Below are positions 25,042 through 33,806 of a stretch of DNA of 52,976 nucleotides, piece by piece (the first letter of the stretch is position 1; each line of letters opens with the position of its first letter). The stretch comes from Oscillospiraceae bacterium (GTDB taxonomy: Bacteria > Bacillota > Clostridia > Oscillospirales > Oscillospiraceae): contig JAEDIN010000003.1 of the NCBI GenBank assembly GCA_016292445.1, positions 1 to 52,976 on the forward strand, in the 5' to 3' direction. The position numbers and the translations under genes are program-made. A model generated the notes under the pieces. That model was not told where the DNA came from, did not search any database, and was given only the letters and a program-made list of their open reading frames with translations.

Positions 25042-26208
25042 TTAATCTTCGTAGGGCTTATACCACTCGTATGCTTCAATGCTCGCAATATACGGCTCCT
25101 GACCATAGCTTCTTATGTCTTCGAGGCTCATTTTGAGTCCGAGTGCCATCGCTGCGTCAAGGTTTTCATACGCAAGCTCGCGCAGCCTTTCGACACCTTC
25201 AAAATCTCGGTTTGGCTCTATGTAGTCGGCCATATATATTATCTTTTCCAGAAGCGTCATATCAGTCTTGCCGGTGGTGTGCCATCTGATTGCCTCATAA
25301 ACTTCGTTGCTGATGTTGAAAAGCTCCTTAGCCATCGCCGCTCCGGTTTTTGCGTGCAACAGCTTTACATTATGCTCCTCAACGGTATCGTTTATAATAC
25401 CATACTTGTCGCACAATATCAATTGCTCGGACAAAGAAAGTTTTTTTGTAATATCATGTAAAATCGCTGCCTCTGCTGCATTTTCGGGGTCCTCTCCCCA
25501 CTTCATTGCAAGCTTTACAGCCTCGCTCTCACAGCCGACGACATGGGCAACGCGGCTTGGTTTTAAAAGTGCATATGACTTTTCGCGCAGCCAGTAAAGC
25601 TCGGGCTTTGCATCATAGTCGCCGTTTGCGATTATTCTCGCGTAAACAGCCTCCGGCAGAAAAGACGCTCCCATTCTGCGACAGAGCATATCGCGTATGT
25701 CCCTCGAGGACATCGCCTTGGGCTCGTGGCGCAGCGGTATTATCCTTGCGCCGTACTGCTGCTTGAGATATTCTGCGTGGCGGAGCATCTCCGCCTCCTC
25801 ACCCTCACTGCGGATAAACACCGCAAGCGTCAGTGTCTCAAGCAAAAATCTGAAGCGATACCACTCCTCAAAGCTTAAAAGCATATCCGTTCCCAATGCA
25901 AGATACATTTCCGCTTCGGGATACTGCGCCAAAAGCTGCTCAACGGTGGTTGCGGTATAGCTCTTCCCCTCGCGGTGAAGCTCCATATCCGTCACCTCCG
26001 CCTCGGGTACATCCGCAAAAGCAAGCTTTGTGAGTAAAAGCCGCTCCTGCGCATCGGGGCTGCCCTCGGCAAGCTCCTTGTGCGGCGGGATATTTGACGG
26101 GATAATGAGCAGCTTATCGGGCTTTAAGAGCTCGGATATTGTCATCGCCGCTTCAACATGGCCGCAATGCGGCGGGTTAAAGCTGCCGCCGTAAAATACA
26201 ATTCTCAT
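25042..26208 (-). CDS. nadD: NadD-YqeK fusion: nicotinate-nucleotide adenylyltransferase with C-terminal HD hydrolase
   Basis: The 388 residues join two enzymes that are usually separate neighbours. Residues 1 to about 195 form NadD (MRIVFYGGSFNPPHCGH with the HxGH nucleotidyl-transfer motif, IPSNIPPHKE, and the ISTRE-like segment SSRDIRDML), making deamido-NAD. Residues about 205-388 form a YqeK-type HD phosphohydrolase (HVVGCESEA, AAILHDITKK, IRWHTTGKTDMTLLEKIIYMADYIEPNRDF), expected to cleave Ap4A symmetrically. The frame is continuous. It overlaps yhbY by four bases and lies 37 bases before the LCP gene. Confidence 0.93.
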   Translation of the reverse strand: MRIVFYGGSFNPPHCGHVEAAMTISELLKPDKLLIIPSNIPPHKELAEGSPDAQERLLLTKLAFADVPEAEVTDMELHREGKSYTATTVEQLLAQYPEAEMYLALGTDMLLSFEEWYRFRFLLETLTLAVFIRSEGEEAEMLRHAEYLKQQYGARIIPLRHEPKAMSSRDIRDMLCRRMGASFLPEAVYARIIANGDYDAKPELYWLREKSYALLKPSRVAHVVGCESEAVKLAMKWGEDPENAAEAAILHDITKKLSLSEQLILCDKYGIINDTVEEHNVKLLHAKTGAAMAKELFNISNEVYEAIRWHTTGKTDMTLLEKIIYMADYIEPNRDFEGVERLRELAYENLDAAMALGLKMSLEDIRSYGQEPYIASIEAYEWYKPYED

Positions 26209-26513
26209 TTCTTCTTATCTTTTACAAGAGCTATTTTAGGCTCTTTTGTGTTCTTCTTATACAGAACGAATTTGCTTCCTATCGTCTGCACGGTCTCCGC
26301 ATCGCAGGCCTCTGCCAGAGCATCGGCGGCTTCACGGGCGGTCAGCAGGCTGTTTTCAAGCACTCTGCCCTTGATGAGCTCTCTTGCCTTGAGCGCATCC
26401 TTGACCTGGGTCAGGGTGTTTTCGCTTATTCCGCCCTTGCCGATCTGGATAATCGTGTCCTCGGTCATTGCCAGCCCTCTGAGCTGGGCTCTCTGCTTAC
26501 TTGTCAATGCCAT
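26205..26513 (-). CDS. yhbY: YhbY-type CRM-domain RNA-binding protein
   Basis: A 102-residue ribosome-assembly protein with one CRM domain: MALTSKQRAQLRGLA at the N-terminus and the GxxG loop in IQIGKGGIS. It associates with pre-50S particles in other bacteria. It overlaps rdgB by 17 bases and nadD by 4, so it is tightly coupled in the cluster. The C-terminal tail is Lys-rich. Confidence 0.94.
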   Translation of the reverse strand: MALTSKQRAQLRGLAMTEDTIIQIGKGGISENTLTQVKDALKARELIKGRVLENSLLTAREAADALAEACDAETVQTIGSKFVLYKKNTKEPKIALVKDKKK

Positions 26514-27099
26514 TGTATTCCCTCAGTTTCTTCTTAAAATCTTTGAGCGCATTGGCTCTGTGTGAAATCCGGTTTTTTACCTCTGTTCCGAGCTCCGCCA
26601 TGCTCTTCTCGTAGCCCGAAGGCATGAAAACCGGGTCATAGCCGAAGCCGCCCTCGCCTCTCGGACTGCGGAGAATCTCGCCTTCGCATTTGCCCATGCT
26701 GCGGATAATATCGCCGTTCGGGAAAATGCAGCAAATGCTCGACACAAACCGCGCGCTTCTGTCGTCAACACCCTCGAGCTTTTTGAGCAGGTACTCGTAT
26801 TTCTCCCTGTCGCTGGCTTCATGACCGCCGGGAGCGTATCTTGCCGAGTAGACTCCCGGCTCGCCGTTGAGAGCATCGACCATAAGCCCGGAGTCATCGG
26901 CGATTGCGGCTATTCCGGTCGCCGCAACGACCGCCGCCGCCTTAAGATAAGCGTTCTCATCAAAGGTCGTGCCGGTCTCTTCGACCTCAAAGTCGCAGCC
27001 GGCCTCTTTTTGTGAGCACAACTCTATGTCCATGTCAGACAATATTGCCTTAAGCTCTTTAAGCTTCTTGGCGTTGTTGCTTGCAAGTATCAGCTTCAT
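26497..27099 (-). CDS. rdgB: XTP/dITP pyrophosphatase
   Basis: Removes non-canonical purine nucleoside triphosphates (XTP, ITP, dITP) from the pool. The 200-residue protein starts MKLILASNNAKKLKEL with the SxNxxK nucleotide-binding motif, then AIADDSGLMVDALNGEPGV and GFGYDPVF. The ATG overlaps the ftsY stop (ATGA). The family is commonly annotated rdgB or HAM1. Confidence 0.95.
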   Translation of the reverse strand: MKLILASNNAKKLKELKAILSDMDIELCSQKEAGCDFEVEETGTTFDENAYLKAAAVVAATGIAAIADDSGLMVDALNGEPGVYSARYAPGGHEASDREKYEYLLKKLEGVDDRSARFVSSICCIFPNGDIIRSMGKCEGEILRSPRGEGGFGYDPVFMPSGYEKSMAELGTEVKNRISHRANALKDFKKKLREYNGIDK

Positions 27100-28001
27100 T
27101 TGAACAGCGCCTCCACAAATTCATTCGGGTCAAACGGAATGAGGTCGTCCATACCCTCGCCGACACCGACATATTTCACCGGCAAATTGAGTTCGTGGGC
27201 TATTGCAAAGACTATGCCGCCCTTTGCCGTGCCGTCAAGCTTTGTAAGCACTATGCCGGTTATACCCGCTGTCTCAAGGAACTGCTTTGCCTGGATAAGG
27301 CCGTTTTGACCTGTCGTTGCGTCAAGCACCATGAGCGTCTCGACATCGGCATCGGGCAGCTCACGGGTAACGACACGGGTGATTTTATTCAGCTCGTTCA
27401 TAAGGTTTGCCTTGTTGTGCAGTCTGCCTGCGGTGTCGATAATAATTGTATCAACATCTCTTGCCTTGGACGCACAAATGCTGTCATACACGACCGATGC
27501 CGGATCGCTGCCCTCCTCGTGGCGGACGATATCCGCACCGGAACGCTCAGCCCAGATATTCAGCTGCTCCCCTGCCGCCGCCCTGAAGGTATCTCCGGCA
27601 CAAAGCAGCACCTTTTTACCGTCTGCCTTCAGTCGGGCCGACAGCTTGCCTATGGTGGTCGTCTTGCCTACGCCGTTGACGCCGACCATGAGAATGACCG
27701 AGGGCTTGGTTTCAAGCTTAAGCTCGGTATCCATCTCGCCCAGCATTTCGTGCATATAGTTTACAAAGGCTTTTTTTGCATCTCTGCCCTTCATTATTCT
27801 GTTGCGGTACAGGATGCGCTTATAGTCGTAGAGTATTTTTGCGGTGGCCTCACCGCCGACATCCGCCATGATGAGCATTTCCTCAAGCTCATCATAGAAA
27901 TCCATGTCGTCCATATCGTAGTTTTGGAAGATCTCCTCAAGCTCCTCTATGTTCTTACGGGTCTTGGTAAGTCCCGAAAACATCTTGTCAAAAAAACCCA
28001 T
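27096..28001 (-). CDS. ftsY: signal recognition particle receptor FtsY
   Basis: Membrane-associated GTPase receiving SRP-ribosome complexes for co-translational insertion. ATG at 28001 with AAGGAGG upstream gives 301 residues, MGFFDKMFSGLTKTR first, a short N-terminal A region as usual in Firmicutes. The NG domain has GVNGVGKTTTIGKLS, DTFRAAA, IDTAGR and LTKLDGTAKGG. It lies 16 bases after smc, the classic rnc-smc-ftsY grouping. Members of the SipW locus further right are exported by signal peptides and would use Sec machinery, but no direct link is shown. Confidence 0.96.
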   Translation of the reverse strand: MGFFDKMFSGLTKTRKNIEELEEIFQNYDMDDMDFYDELEEMLIMADVGGEATAKILYDYKRILYRNRIMKGRDAKKAFVNYMHEMLGEMDTELKLETKPSVILMVGVNGVGKTTTIGKLSARLKADGKKVLLCAGDTFRAAAGEQLNIWAERSGADIVRHEEGSDPASVVYDSICASKARDVDTIIIDTAGRLHNKANLMNELNKITRVVTRELPDADVETLMVLDATTGQNGLIQAKQFLETAGITGIVLTKLDGTAKGGIVFAIAHELNLPVKYVGVGEGMDDLIPFDPNEFVEALFK

Positions 28002-28017
28002 CACTGCCTCCTTTTCA

Positions 28018-31000
28018 TCAATCCGTTTCGATGGAACGCTGTGCCTGCTCGAGGTCAAGCTCTATTATCTTCGACACACCCTTTTCCTGCATGGTAACAC
28101 CGTAGATATGGTCTGCCTCCTCCATCGTGCCTCGGCGGTGGGTTATGACGATGAACTGCGTTTTGGCGCAAATATTGCGCATATACTCGGCAAATCGGAT
28201 AACATTTGCCTCATCGAGTGCAGCTTCTATCTCGTCCATTACGCAAAACGGAGTGGGGCGCACCTTGAGTATCGCAAAATACAGAGCAATTGCAACAAAC
28301 GCCTTTTCGCCGCCGGACAGCAGGCTTATATTCGACACGGCTTTTCCGGGCGGCTGCACCTTGATCTCAATGCCGCATTCAAGCGGGTCGGACTCGTCCT
28401 CGAGCGTAATCGACGCCTTGCCGCCGCCGAAAAGCTCAATGAAGGTCTGCTTAAAGTTTTCGTCAATTAGCCTGAACTCACGCAGGAACACTTCCTGCAT
28501 TTCGCTTGTTACATCGTTTATTATGCCCAAAAGCTCCGTCTTTGCCTTCTCGATATCGTCGCGCTGGCCGGTGAGGAACTCATATCTTTTGCTTACGCGC
28601 TCGTATTCCTCTATTGCGCCTATATTCGGTGTACCGAGTGCGGATATCTGTCGGCGAAGGTCGTTTATGCCTCTTGTTTCCTTTTGCAGATTCTCGACCG
28701 GTTGGCGCAGCTCCTGCGCCGCGGAATACGACAGCTCGTAGTTTTCCCAGAGCTTATCGAGTATCTGCTTTTCCTCGTAATCGGCGGCAATCTTCTTTTG
28801 CTCGAATCGAGCACAGTTTTTCTGAAGCTCAAGGAGCTCACGGTTTCTCTCCTGCGCGTCCTTGTCAGCCCTGGTGCGTCTTCCCTCAAGCTCAAGGCGC
28901 TTATTGTTTATCTCGTTTATCTCGGCTTTTATGCCCTCTGCCTCGGCAACTATGCCGCTGCGTTTGTCAAGCACCGCTTTCAGCTTGTCCTCTAACCGAC
29001 CACGCTCGTTTTCGGACTGCTCGATTGCGCGGCGGCGTGATAGACTGTCGCCCGACAATGCCTCCAACAGCACCTTGAGCCGGCTTATCGCAAGCTCGGT
29101 AGCTCGCTTTTCCGCCTCGTTAGCGGCAATCGAGCGGTTTATCTCCGCCTGATCCTCAAGTGCCATATCGAGCTCATATCTCAAGCCGGACAGCGCATTT
29201 CTCGCTCTGTCAAGCTCGGAGCTTGCATTGTTAAACTCGGTTTCGAGTCTTACTCTGTGCCTTTTAAGCTCTGCAAGCTCGTTTGCTCTTGAAAGTATGC
29301 CCGTGCCTTTTGCGGCACTGCCGCCTGTCATCGAGCCGCCGGCATTTATGAGCTGTCCGTCAAGACTGACTATGCGCAGGCGGTTGCCGTTTGCCTTTGA
29401 CATTCGCACGGCATCGGCAAGGGTTTCGGCAACGACCGTTTTGCCGAGAAGATTTGCAAAAATACCCTCGTATTGTGCATCAAAATGCACGAGATCATAC
29501 GCAACACCGACAAAACCGGGGTCGTTTACCGGCGCGTCCTTCATGACACCGCCCTTGACCGTATCAACCGGCAGGAAGGTCGCGCGACCGGAATCCATGC
29601 GCTTGAGCATCTCTATCGCTTTGCGGCCGTCGTTCTGCGTGTCGATAACTATATTCTGCATCGCAGCTCCGAGAGCGGTCTCTATTGCGAGTGCGCACTC
29701 GTTATCCGCCTTGACAAGATTTGCAACAGGACCGTGTACTCCGCTTATGTTGCCCCTTGCGGACTCGCGCATGACGGTCTTGACCGCCTTTGAAAAGCCC
29801 TCGTATTCCTTTTCCATCTCGGAAAGCATATGTATTCTTGCATCTAAGCTTCGGCAATCAACACTGAGCTTATTGACCTTTTCGGCAAGCTGCCCGACTG
29901 CCGTTTCACGGGAGCTGAGCTTCATGCGTGCACCGTCAAGCACATTGTTATTGCTTTTGAGCTTATCGTCAAGCTCGTGGAGCACCGCACTCAGCGAGTC
30001 TATCGTCGCATTATTATCCTCAATCTGCGCAACGATCTCACCGACGCGGCTCTCCGCCTCGGCAATGTCCTTCTTCATGCGTTCAGTCGCATCAAGACTG
30101 CTTGCGATGTTGGCTCTCAAAGCCGCTGCCTCGGAATCGCACACTGATGCTCTTCCTTCGGTCTCAGAAAGGCGCTGTCTTGCGTTTTCCGCCTCGACAT
30201 CCTTTTCACGCATACGCTCGGAAATGTTGCCCGACGACGCGTATAGCGCTTCAAGACTGCGGTGGGCATTGTCAAGATCGCGCTTAGCGTTCTCATAATC
30301 GTTGTTGACGGCATCTGCCTGTGAGCGCAGCTTTTCCAATGTCGCCATCCACACACTTATCTCACGAAGTCTGAGCTCGTCGCGCATGACGAGATACTTC
30401 TTCGCCGTCTCCGACTGCTTTTTAAGCGGCTCGACCTGAAGCTCAAGCTCATCTATCTTATCTTTTATTCGCAGGAGATTTTCTTCTGTTTTTTGCAGCT
30501 TGCGTTCGGATTCCTCCTTGCGGCTGCGGTAACGCGATATGCCGGCGGCCTCCTCAAAGACCTCGCGGCGTTCCGAGCTCTTGCTCGATACTATCTCCGC
30601 TATTCTGCCCTGACCTATGATAGAGTAGCCGTCTCTGCCGAGGCCGGTATCCATAAGCAGGCTGTTAATGTCCTTGAGGCGAACTGCCTCGCGGTTTATG
30701 TAATACTCGCTCTCGCCGCTGCGGTAATAGCGGCGCGTGAGCATAAGCTCGGTATTATCGCAATCAAAGATATGCTCGGAATTGTCGATAATCAGCGATA
30801 CCTGTGCAAAGCCTAATGCGCCCCTCTTCTCCGTGCCGCCGAAGATGACATCCTCCATCTTGCCGCCGCGCAGAGTTTTGGAACGCTGCTCGCCCATGAC
30901 CCACAATATCGCATCGGCTATATTCGATTTGCCCGAGCCGTTCGGTCCGACTATTGCGGTAATGTCCTTCTCAAATGTTACCCGAATCTTGTCCGGAAAG

Positions 31001-31038
31001 GACTTAAACCCTTGTATTTCCAGTGCTTTTAAGTACAA
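28018..31038 (-). CDS. smc: chromosome condensation ATPase SMC, short-armed
   Basis: Condensin-type ATPase organising and segregating the chromosome with ScpA/ScpB. The start is TTG at 31038 with GAGGT seven bases upstream. Walker A is GPNGSGKSN near residue 33, the signature is LLSGGEKAFVAIAL, and Walker B is FCVMDEIEAALD. The hinge runs from about residue 430 (VHGPVANLV) to 570 (GGSMTGGS). The whole protein is 1,006 residues, against about 1,180 for Bacillus SMC. The missing length is in both coiled-coil arms (about 255 and 225 residues, versus over 300 each). The frame is intact from head to head, so this is a genuine short form, not a frameshift. Confidence 0.95.
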   Translation of the reverse strand: MYLKALEIQGFKSFPDKIRVTFEKDITAIVGPNGSGKSNIADAILWVMGEQRSKTLRGGKMEDVIFGGTEKRGALGFAQVSLIIDNSEHIFDCDNTELMLTRRYYRSGESEYYINREAVRLKDINSLLMDTGLGRDGYSIIGQGRIAEIVSSKSSERREVFEEAAGISRYRSRKEESERKLQKTEENLLRIKDKIDELELQVEPLKKQSETAKKYLVMRDELRLREISVWMATLEKLRSQADAVNNDYENAKRDLDNAHRSLEALYASSGNISERMREKDVEAENARQRLSETEGRASVCDSEAAALRANIASSLDATERMKKDIAEAESRVGEIVAQIEDNNATIDSLSAVLHELDDKLKSNNNVLDGARMKLSSRETAVGQLAEKVNKLSVDCRSLDARIHMLSEMEKEYEGFSKAVKTVMRESARGNISGVHGPVANLVKADNECALAIETALGAAMQNIVIDTQNDGRKAIEMLKRMDSGRATFLPVDTVKGGVMKDAPVNDPGFVGVAYDLVHFDAQYEGIFANLLGKTVVAETLADAVRMSKANGNRLRIVSLDGQLINAGGSMTGGSAAKGTGILSRANELAELKRHRVRLETEFNNASSELDRARNALSGLRYELDMALEDQAEINRSIAANEAEKRATELAISRLKVLLEALSGDSLSRRRAIEQSENERGRLEDKLKAVLDKRSGIVAEAEGIKAEINEINNKRLELEGRRTRADKDAQERNRELLELQKNCARFEQKKIAADYEEKQILDKLWENYELSYSAAQELRQPVENLQKETRGINDLRRQISALGTPNIGAIEEYERVSKRYEFLTGQRDDIEKAKTELLGIINDVTSEMQEVFLREFRLIDENFKQTFIELFGGGKASITLEDESDPLECGIEIKVQPPGKAVSNISLLSGGEKAFVAIALYFAILKVRPTPFCVMDEIEAALDEANVIRFAEYMRNICAKTQFIVITHRRGTMEEADHIYGVTMQEKGVSKIIELDLEQAQRSIETD

Positions 31039-31102
31039 ATGCTTTACCTCTATTCAAAATGTGCACAATAGTGTACCCTATATTTTATAACAAGTTATCG
31101 CC

Positions 31103-32116
31103 TTAATCAAGGCTGATAACGGTAATTTCACCGTTTTTTACATCCGCCTGTACGATTTTGAGCGACTTAAGCTTAAATCTGTCACAAAGCGCGGTATTAT
31201 TGCAGCGGTGCTGACCTGTCATTTTGGAAACATCGGACTTGTTTACCCCGAGTACCACACTGCTGTCCGGCTTAACGCCGCTTAAAAGTGCCGAAGCTTT
31301 GTCAAGCATCATGCGTGAGCGCACAAGCTCGCCGAGTGCCGGATGATAGGCTCCGCCCACAGCATCACCGCCGGAGAGATCCTCCGTGGGGTTTAAGCCC
31401 ATGCGAATAATGGGTATTCCCGCCAAATCGAACAGCTTTGTCAGCTTTGCGCATACACGCACCGCATCGTCGACGGTATGCTCCGTGTATTTGCCTGCCC
31501 TCCACATATCGTAAAGCGCGGTATCACGCACGATGACCGTTGGGTATATCCGCACTCCGTTAGGCTTTAATGCGATGATCTTTTTTGCCGTTTCAAGGCA
31601 GCTTTCATCGGTATCTCCGGGGAGACCGGTCATCATTTGCAAAATAAGCTCAAAACCGGCTTCCTTCACAAGCCGTGACGCGTCCTCAACTTCCTTGGCA
31701 GTATGACCTCTGCCGGAGAGGTACAGCACCTTATCGCACAACGACTGTGCACCGAGTTCAACCGTCTGCACCGAGTATCTTTTGAGCCTTGCAAGCACCT
31801 CGTCGTCTATGGCATCAGGCCTTGTCGAAAGCCTTATCGAGCTTATTGTTCCGTCGTCAAGATAGGGCTTTGCCGCTTCAAAAAGGCTTATCTGCTCGGT
31901 AACGGGTATCGCAGTGAAGCTGCCTCCATAAAACGCCAATTGCCGCTTTGTCCCTTTGGGGGACAAGGCGGCCGCGTTCTCTATTGCTTTTTTTACGGTT
32001 TGTGCCGTCGCAGGCTCGGTATGGCCTGAAATGCGTCTTTGATTGCAGAACACACAATCGTTCGGGCAACCGAGGTGCGGCACAAAAACGGGAATAATAC
32101 TGTTTTTTGCTGTCAT
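31103..32116 (-). CDS. Elp3-like radical SAM protein
   Basis: A 337-residue radical S-adenosylmethionine protein. The CxxxCxxC cluster motif is Cys17, Cys21 and Cys24 in LGCPNDCVFCNQRR, followed by AFYGGSFTAIP, ELGAQSLCDKVL and QMMTGLPGDTDESC, as in the Elp3/oxygen-independent families. The C-terminal acetyltransferase domain of true Elp3 is absent. Proteins of this type commonly sit beside rnc and smc in Clostridia. A tRNA-related role is plausible by family but not shown. It overlaps the rnc stop by four bases and ends 64 bases before smc. Confidence 0.87.
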   Translation of the reverse strand: MTAKNSIIPVFVPHLGCPNDCVFCNQRRISGHTEPATAQTVKKAIENAAALSPKGTKRQLAFYGGSFTAIPVTEQISLFEAAKPYLDDGTISSIRLSTRPDAIDDEVLARLKRYSVQTVELGAQSLCDKVLYLSGRGHTAKEVEDASRLVKEAGFELILQMMTGLPGDTDESCLETAKKIIALKPNGVRIYPTVIVRDTALYDMWRAGKYTEHTVDDAVRVCAKLTKLFDLAGIPIIRMGLNPTEDLSGGDAVGGAYHPALGELVRSRMMLDKASALLSGVKPDSSVVLGVNKSDVSKMTGQHRCNNTALCDRFKLKSLKIVQADVKNGEITVISLD

Positions 32117-32787
32117 TTGTTGAGCTTCTTTAATGCCTGACAGGCTGCAGCCTGCTCGGCCTCCTTCTTTGTTCGTCCGCTGCCCTCGCCGACGACTTCA
32201 CCGTTGAGACTTACGCTTGCCGAAAACACCTTTGCATGGTCCGGCCCCGACTCACCGGTCGGAGCATACGATAAAACCTGACCGCTTTTTTGCTGTACAA
32301 GCTCCTGCAGCTCGGTCTTATAGTCGGCAGCATGGTGCGCCTCAATGCTCTCGGGGCTTAAAATCATCCGCTTTATGAAGCTCTCGGGAGCTTCAATGCC
32401 CCCATCGAGAAACATGGCAGCTATGACCGCCTCGACTGCATCTGCAAGAATCGAGGTTCTGCTTCTGCCTCCGTTTTTCTCCTCGCCGTGACCCATGCGC
32501 AGGTATCTGCCAAGATCAAGGTCGAGTGCAACACCGTACAGACTCTGCTCGCAGACAAGCTCTGCACGCAGTCGTGTCATCTTGCCCTCGGACAGCGTTG
32601 GCTGCATGGAATACAGGTGCTTTGCGGTGACAAAGCCCAGAACGGAGTCGCCGAGAAATTCAAGGCGCTCGTTGCTCGAGCAGCCTTCTGCCCTGTTTTC
32701 GTTTGCATATGAGCTGTGGGTGAGCGCATTTTTCAATAATTCGCTGTTTTTAAAGCAGTAATTCAGTTTTCTCTCAAGCTCTTTCAA
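32113..32787 (-). CDS. rnc: ribonuclease III
   Basis: Double-strand RNA endonuclease for rRNA processing and turnover. The 224-residue protein has the signature NERLEFLGDSVLGF, the second acidic site ILADAVEAVIAAMFLDGG, and a C-terminal double-strand RNA-binding domain (about 150-224, ending EAEQAAACQALKKLNK). It lies five bases after plsX. The acyl carrier protein gene that often lies between plsX and rnc is not there. Confidence 0.97.
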   Translation of the reverse strand: MKELERKLNYCFKNSELLKNALTHSSYANENRAEGCSSNERLEFLGDSVLGFVTAKHLYSMQPTLSEGKMTRLRAELVCEQSLYGVALDLDLGRYLRMGHGEEKNGGRSRTSILADAVEAVIAAMFLDGGIEAPESFIKRMILSPESIEAHHAADYKTELQELVQQKSGQVLSYAPTGESGPDHAKVFSASVSLNGEVVGEGSGRTKKEAEQAAACQALKKLNK

Positions 32788-32792
32788 TTGTA

Positions 32793-33806
32793 TTACGCTT
32801 CCTCTGAAATACGCATGTATTCAACATTTTCTGCTATATCGTTTATCAGGCCTGACTCGGCAAAGCTCTTCGCCTGACGGATGGCGGCAAAGAACGCCTC
32901 GTCGCCCGATGAGCCGTGAGCCTTGATGACAGGCTTGGAGATGCCCAAAAGCGCGGTCCCGCCGACCTCGTTGGGGTCAATCTTTTTGGCAAGACCCTTG
33001 ACATCCTTTTTTACAACGGCTGCCGCAAGCATATTCTTTGTGCTCATCTTGAACACATCCTTGAGCTCCGTAAACAGCCACTTTGCAACGCCCTCTGCCG
33101 TCTTGAGCGCGATATTTCCGGAAAAGCCGTCGGCTACTACGACATCGACACCACCCATAAGCATGGTGCTTGCCTCGACATTGCCGACAAAGTTAATTCT
33201 TCCGGCTTCCTTTGCCTGCCTGAGAAGCTTATAGGTCTCATGCTGGAGCTCGCCGCCCTTAGTTTCCTCAACGCCGATGTTGAGAAGTCCGACGCGGGGA
33301 TTATCTATGTTCATGATCCGCTTTGCATAAAAGCTGCCCATGTAGCCGAACTGGAGAAGATACTCTGGAGTGCACTCTGCGTTTGCTCCGCAATCAATGA
33401 GCATAAGTCCGTTTTCACGGCTCGGAAATACCGGCGCCATCGCCGCACGGCGAACACCGTGCACACGCTTTACGATCAGTGTTGCACCGGTAAGAAGTGC
33501 GCCCGTTGAGCCTGCCGACACCATGGCATCGCCCTCTCCGTTTTTAAGTAGATTAAGCGCGATCGCCATAGACGAGTTTTTCTTACGTCGAACCGCCGTG
33601 CTGGGGTCGTCCTCCATCGTGATTATCTCGGGTGCATCGACTATGCTTATGCCGCTGCGGTCAACACCGTCAAGGCATCTTTCAATATCCTCTGTGCGTC
33701 CTACCAGACATATCTCAACACCCAGTCTGTCTCTTGCGTATACCGCACCCCTTACTATGGCTTCCGGTGCGTTATCTCCGCCCATTGCGTCAACGATTAT
33801 TTTCAC
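32793..33806 (-). CDS. plsX: phosphate acyltransferase PlsX
   Basis: Makes acyl-phosphate from acyl-ACP for phosphatidic acid synthesis by PlsY. The 337 residues begin MKIIVDAMGGDNAPEAIV, with SAGSTGALL near residue 97 and the family C-terminal half VVADGFSGNIALKTAEG. The start overlaps trmFO by 17 bases. acpP and the fab genes are absent from the vicinity. Confidence 0.96.
   Translation of the reverse strand: MKIIVDAMGGDNAPEAIVRGAVYARDRLGVEICLVGRTEDIERCLDGVDRSGISIVDAPEIITMEDDPSTAVRRKKNSSMAIALNLLKNGEGDAMVSAGSTGALLTGATLIVKRVHGVRRAAMAPVFPSRENGLMLIDCGANAECTPEYLLQFGYMGSFYAKRIMNIDNPRVGLLNIGVEETKGGELQHETYKLLRQAKEAGRINFVGNVEASTMLMGGVDVVVADGFSGNIALKTAEGVAKWLFTELKDVFKMSTKNMLAAAVVKKDVKGLAKKIDPNEVGGTALLGISKPVIKAHGSSGDEAFFAAIRQAKSFAESGLINDIAENVEYMRISEEA

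Noticed and set aside
29228..30298. 356-codon Ser/Leu-rich plus-strand open frame
   Set aside because: Antisense to smc; the low-complexity composition mirrors the coiled-coil codons.
28018..31038. Frameshift or truncation in smc as the cause of its short length
   Set aside because: Both ATPase heads and the hinge are in one uninterrupted frame; only arm length is reduced.
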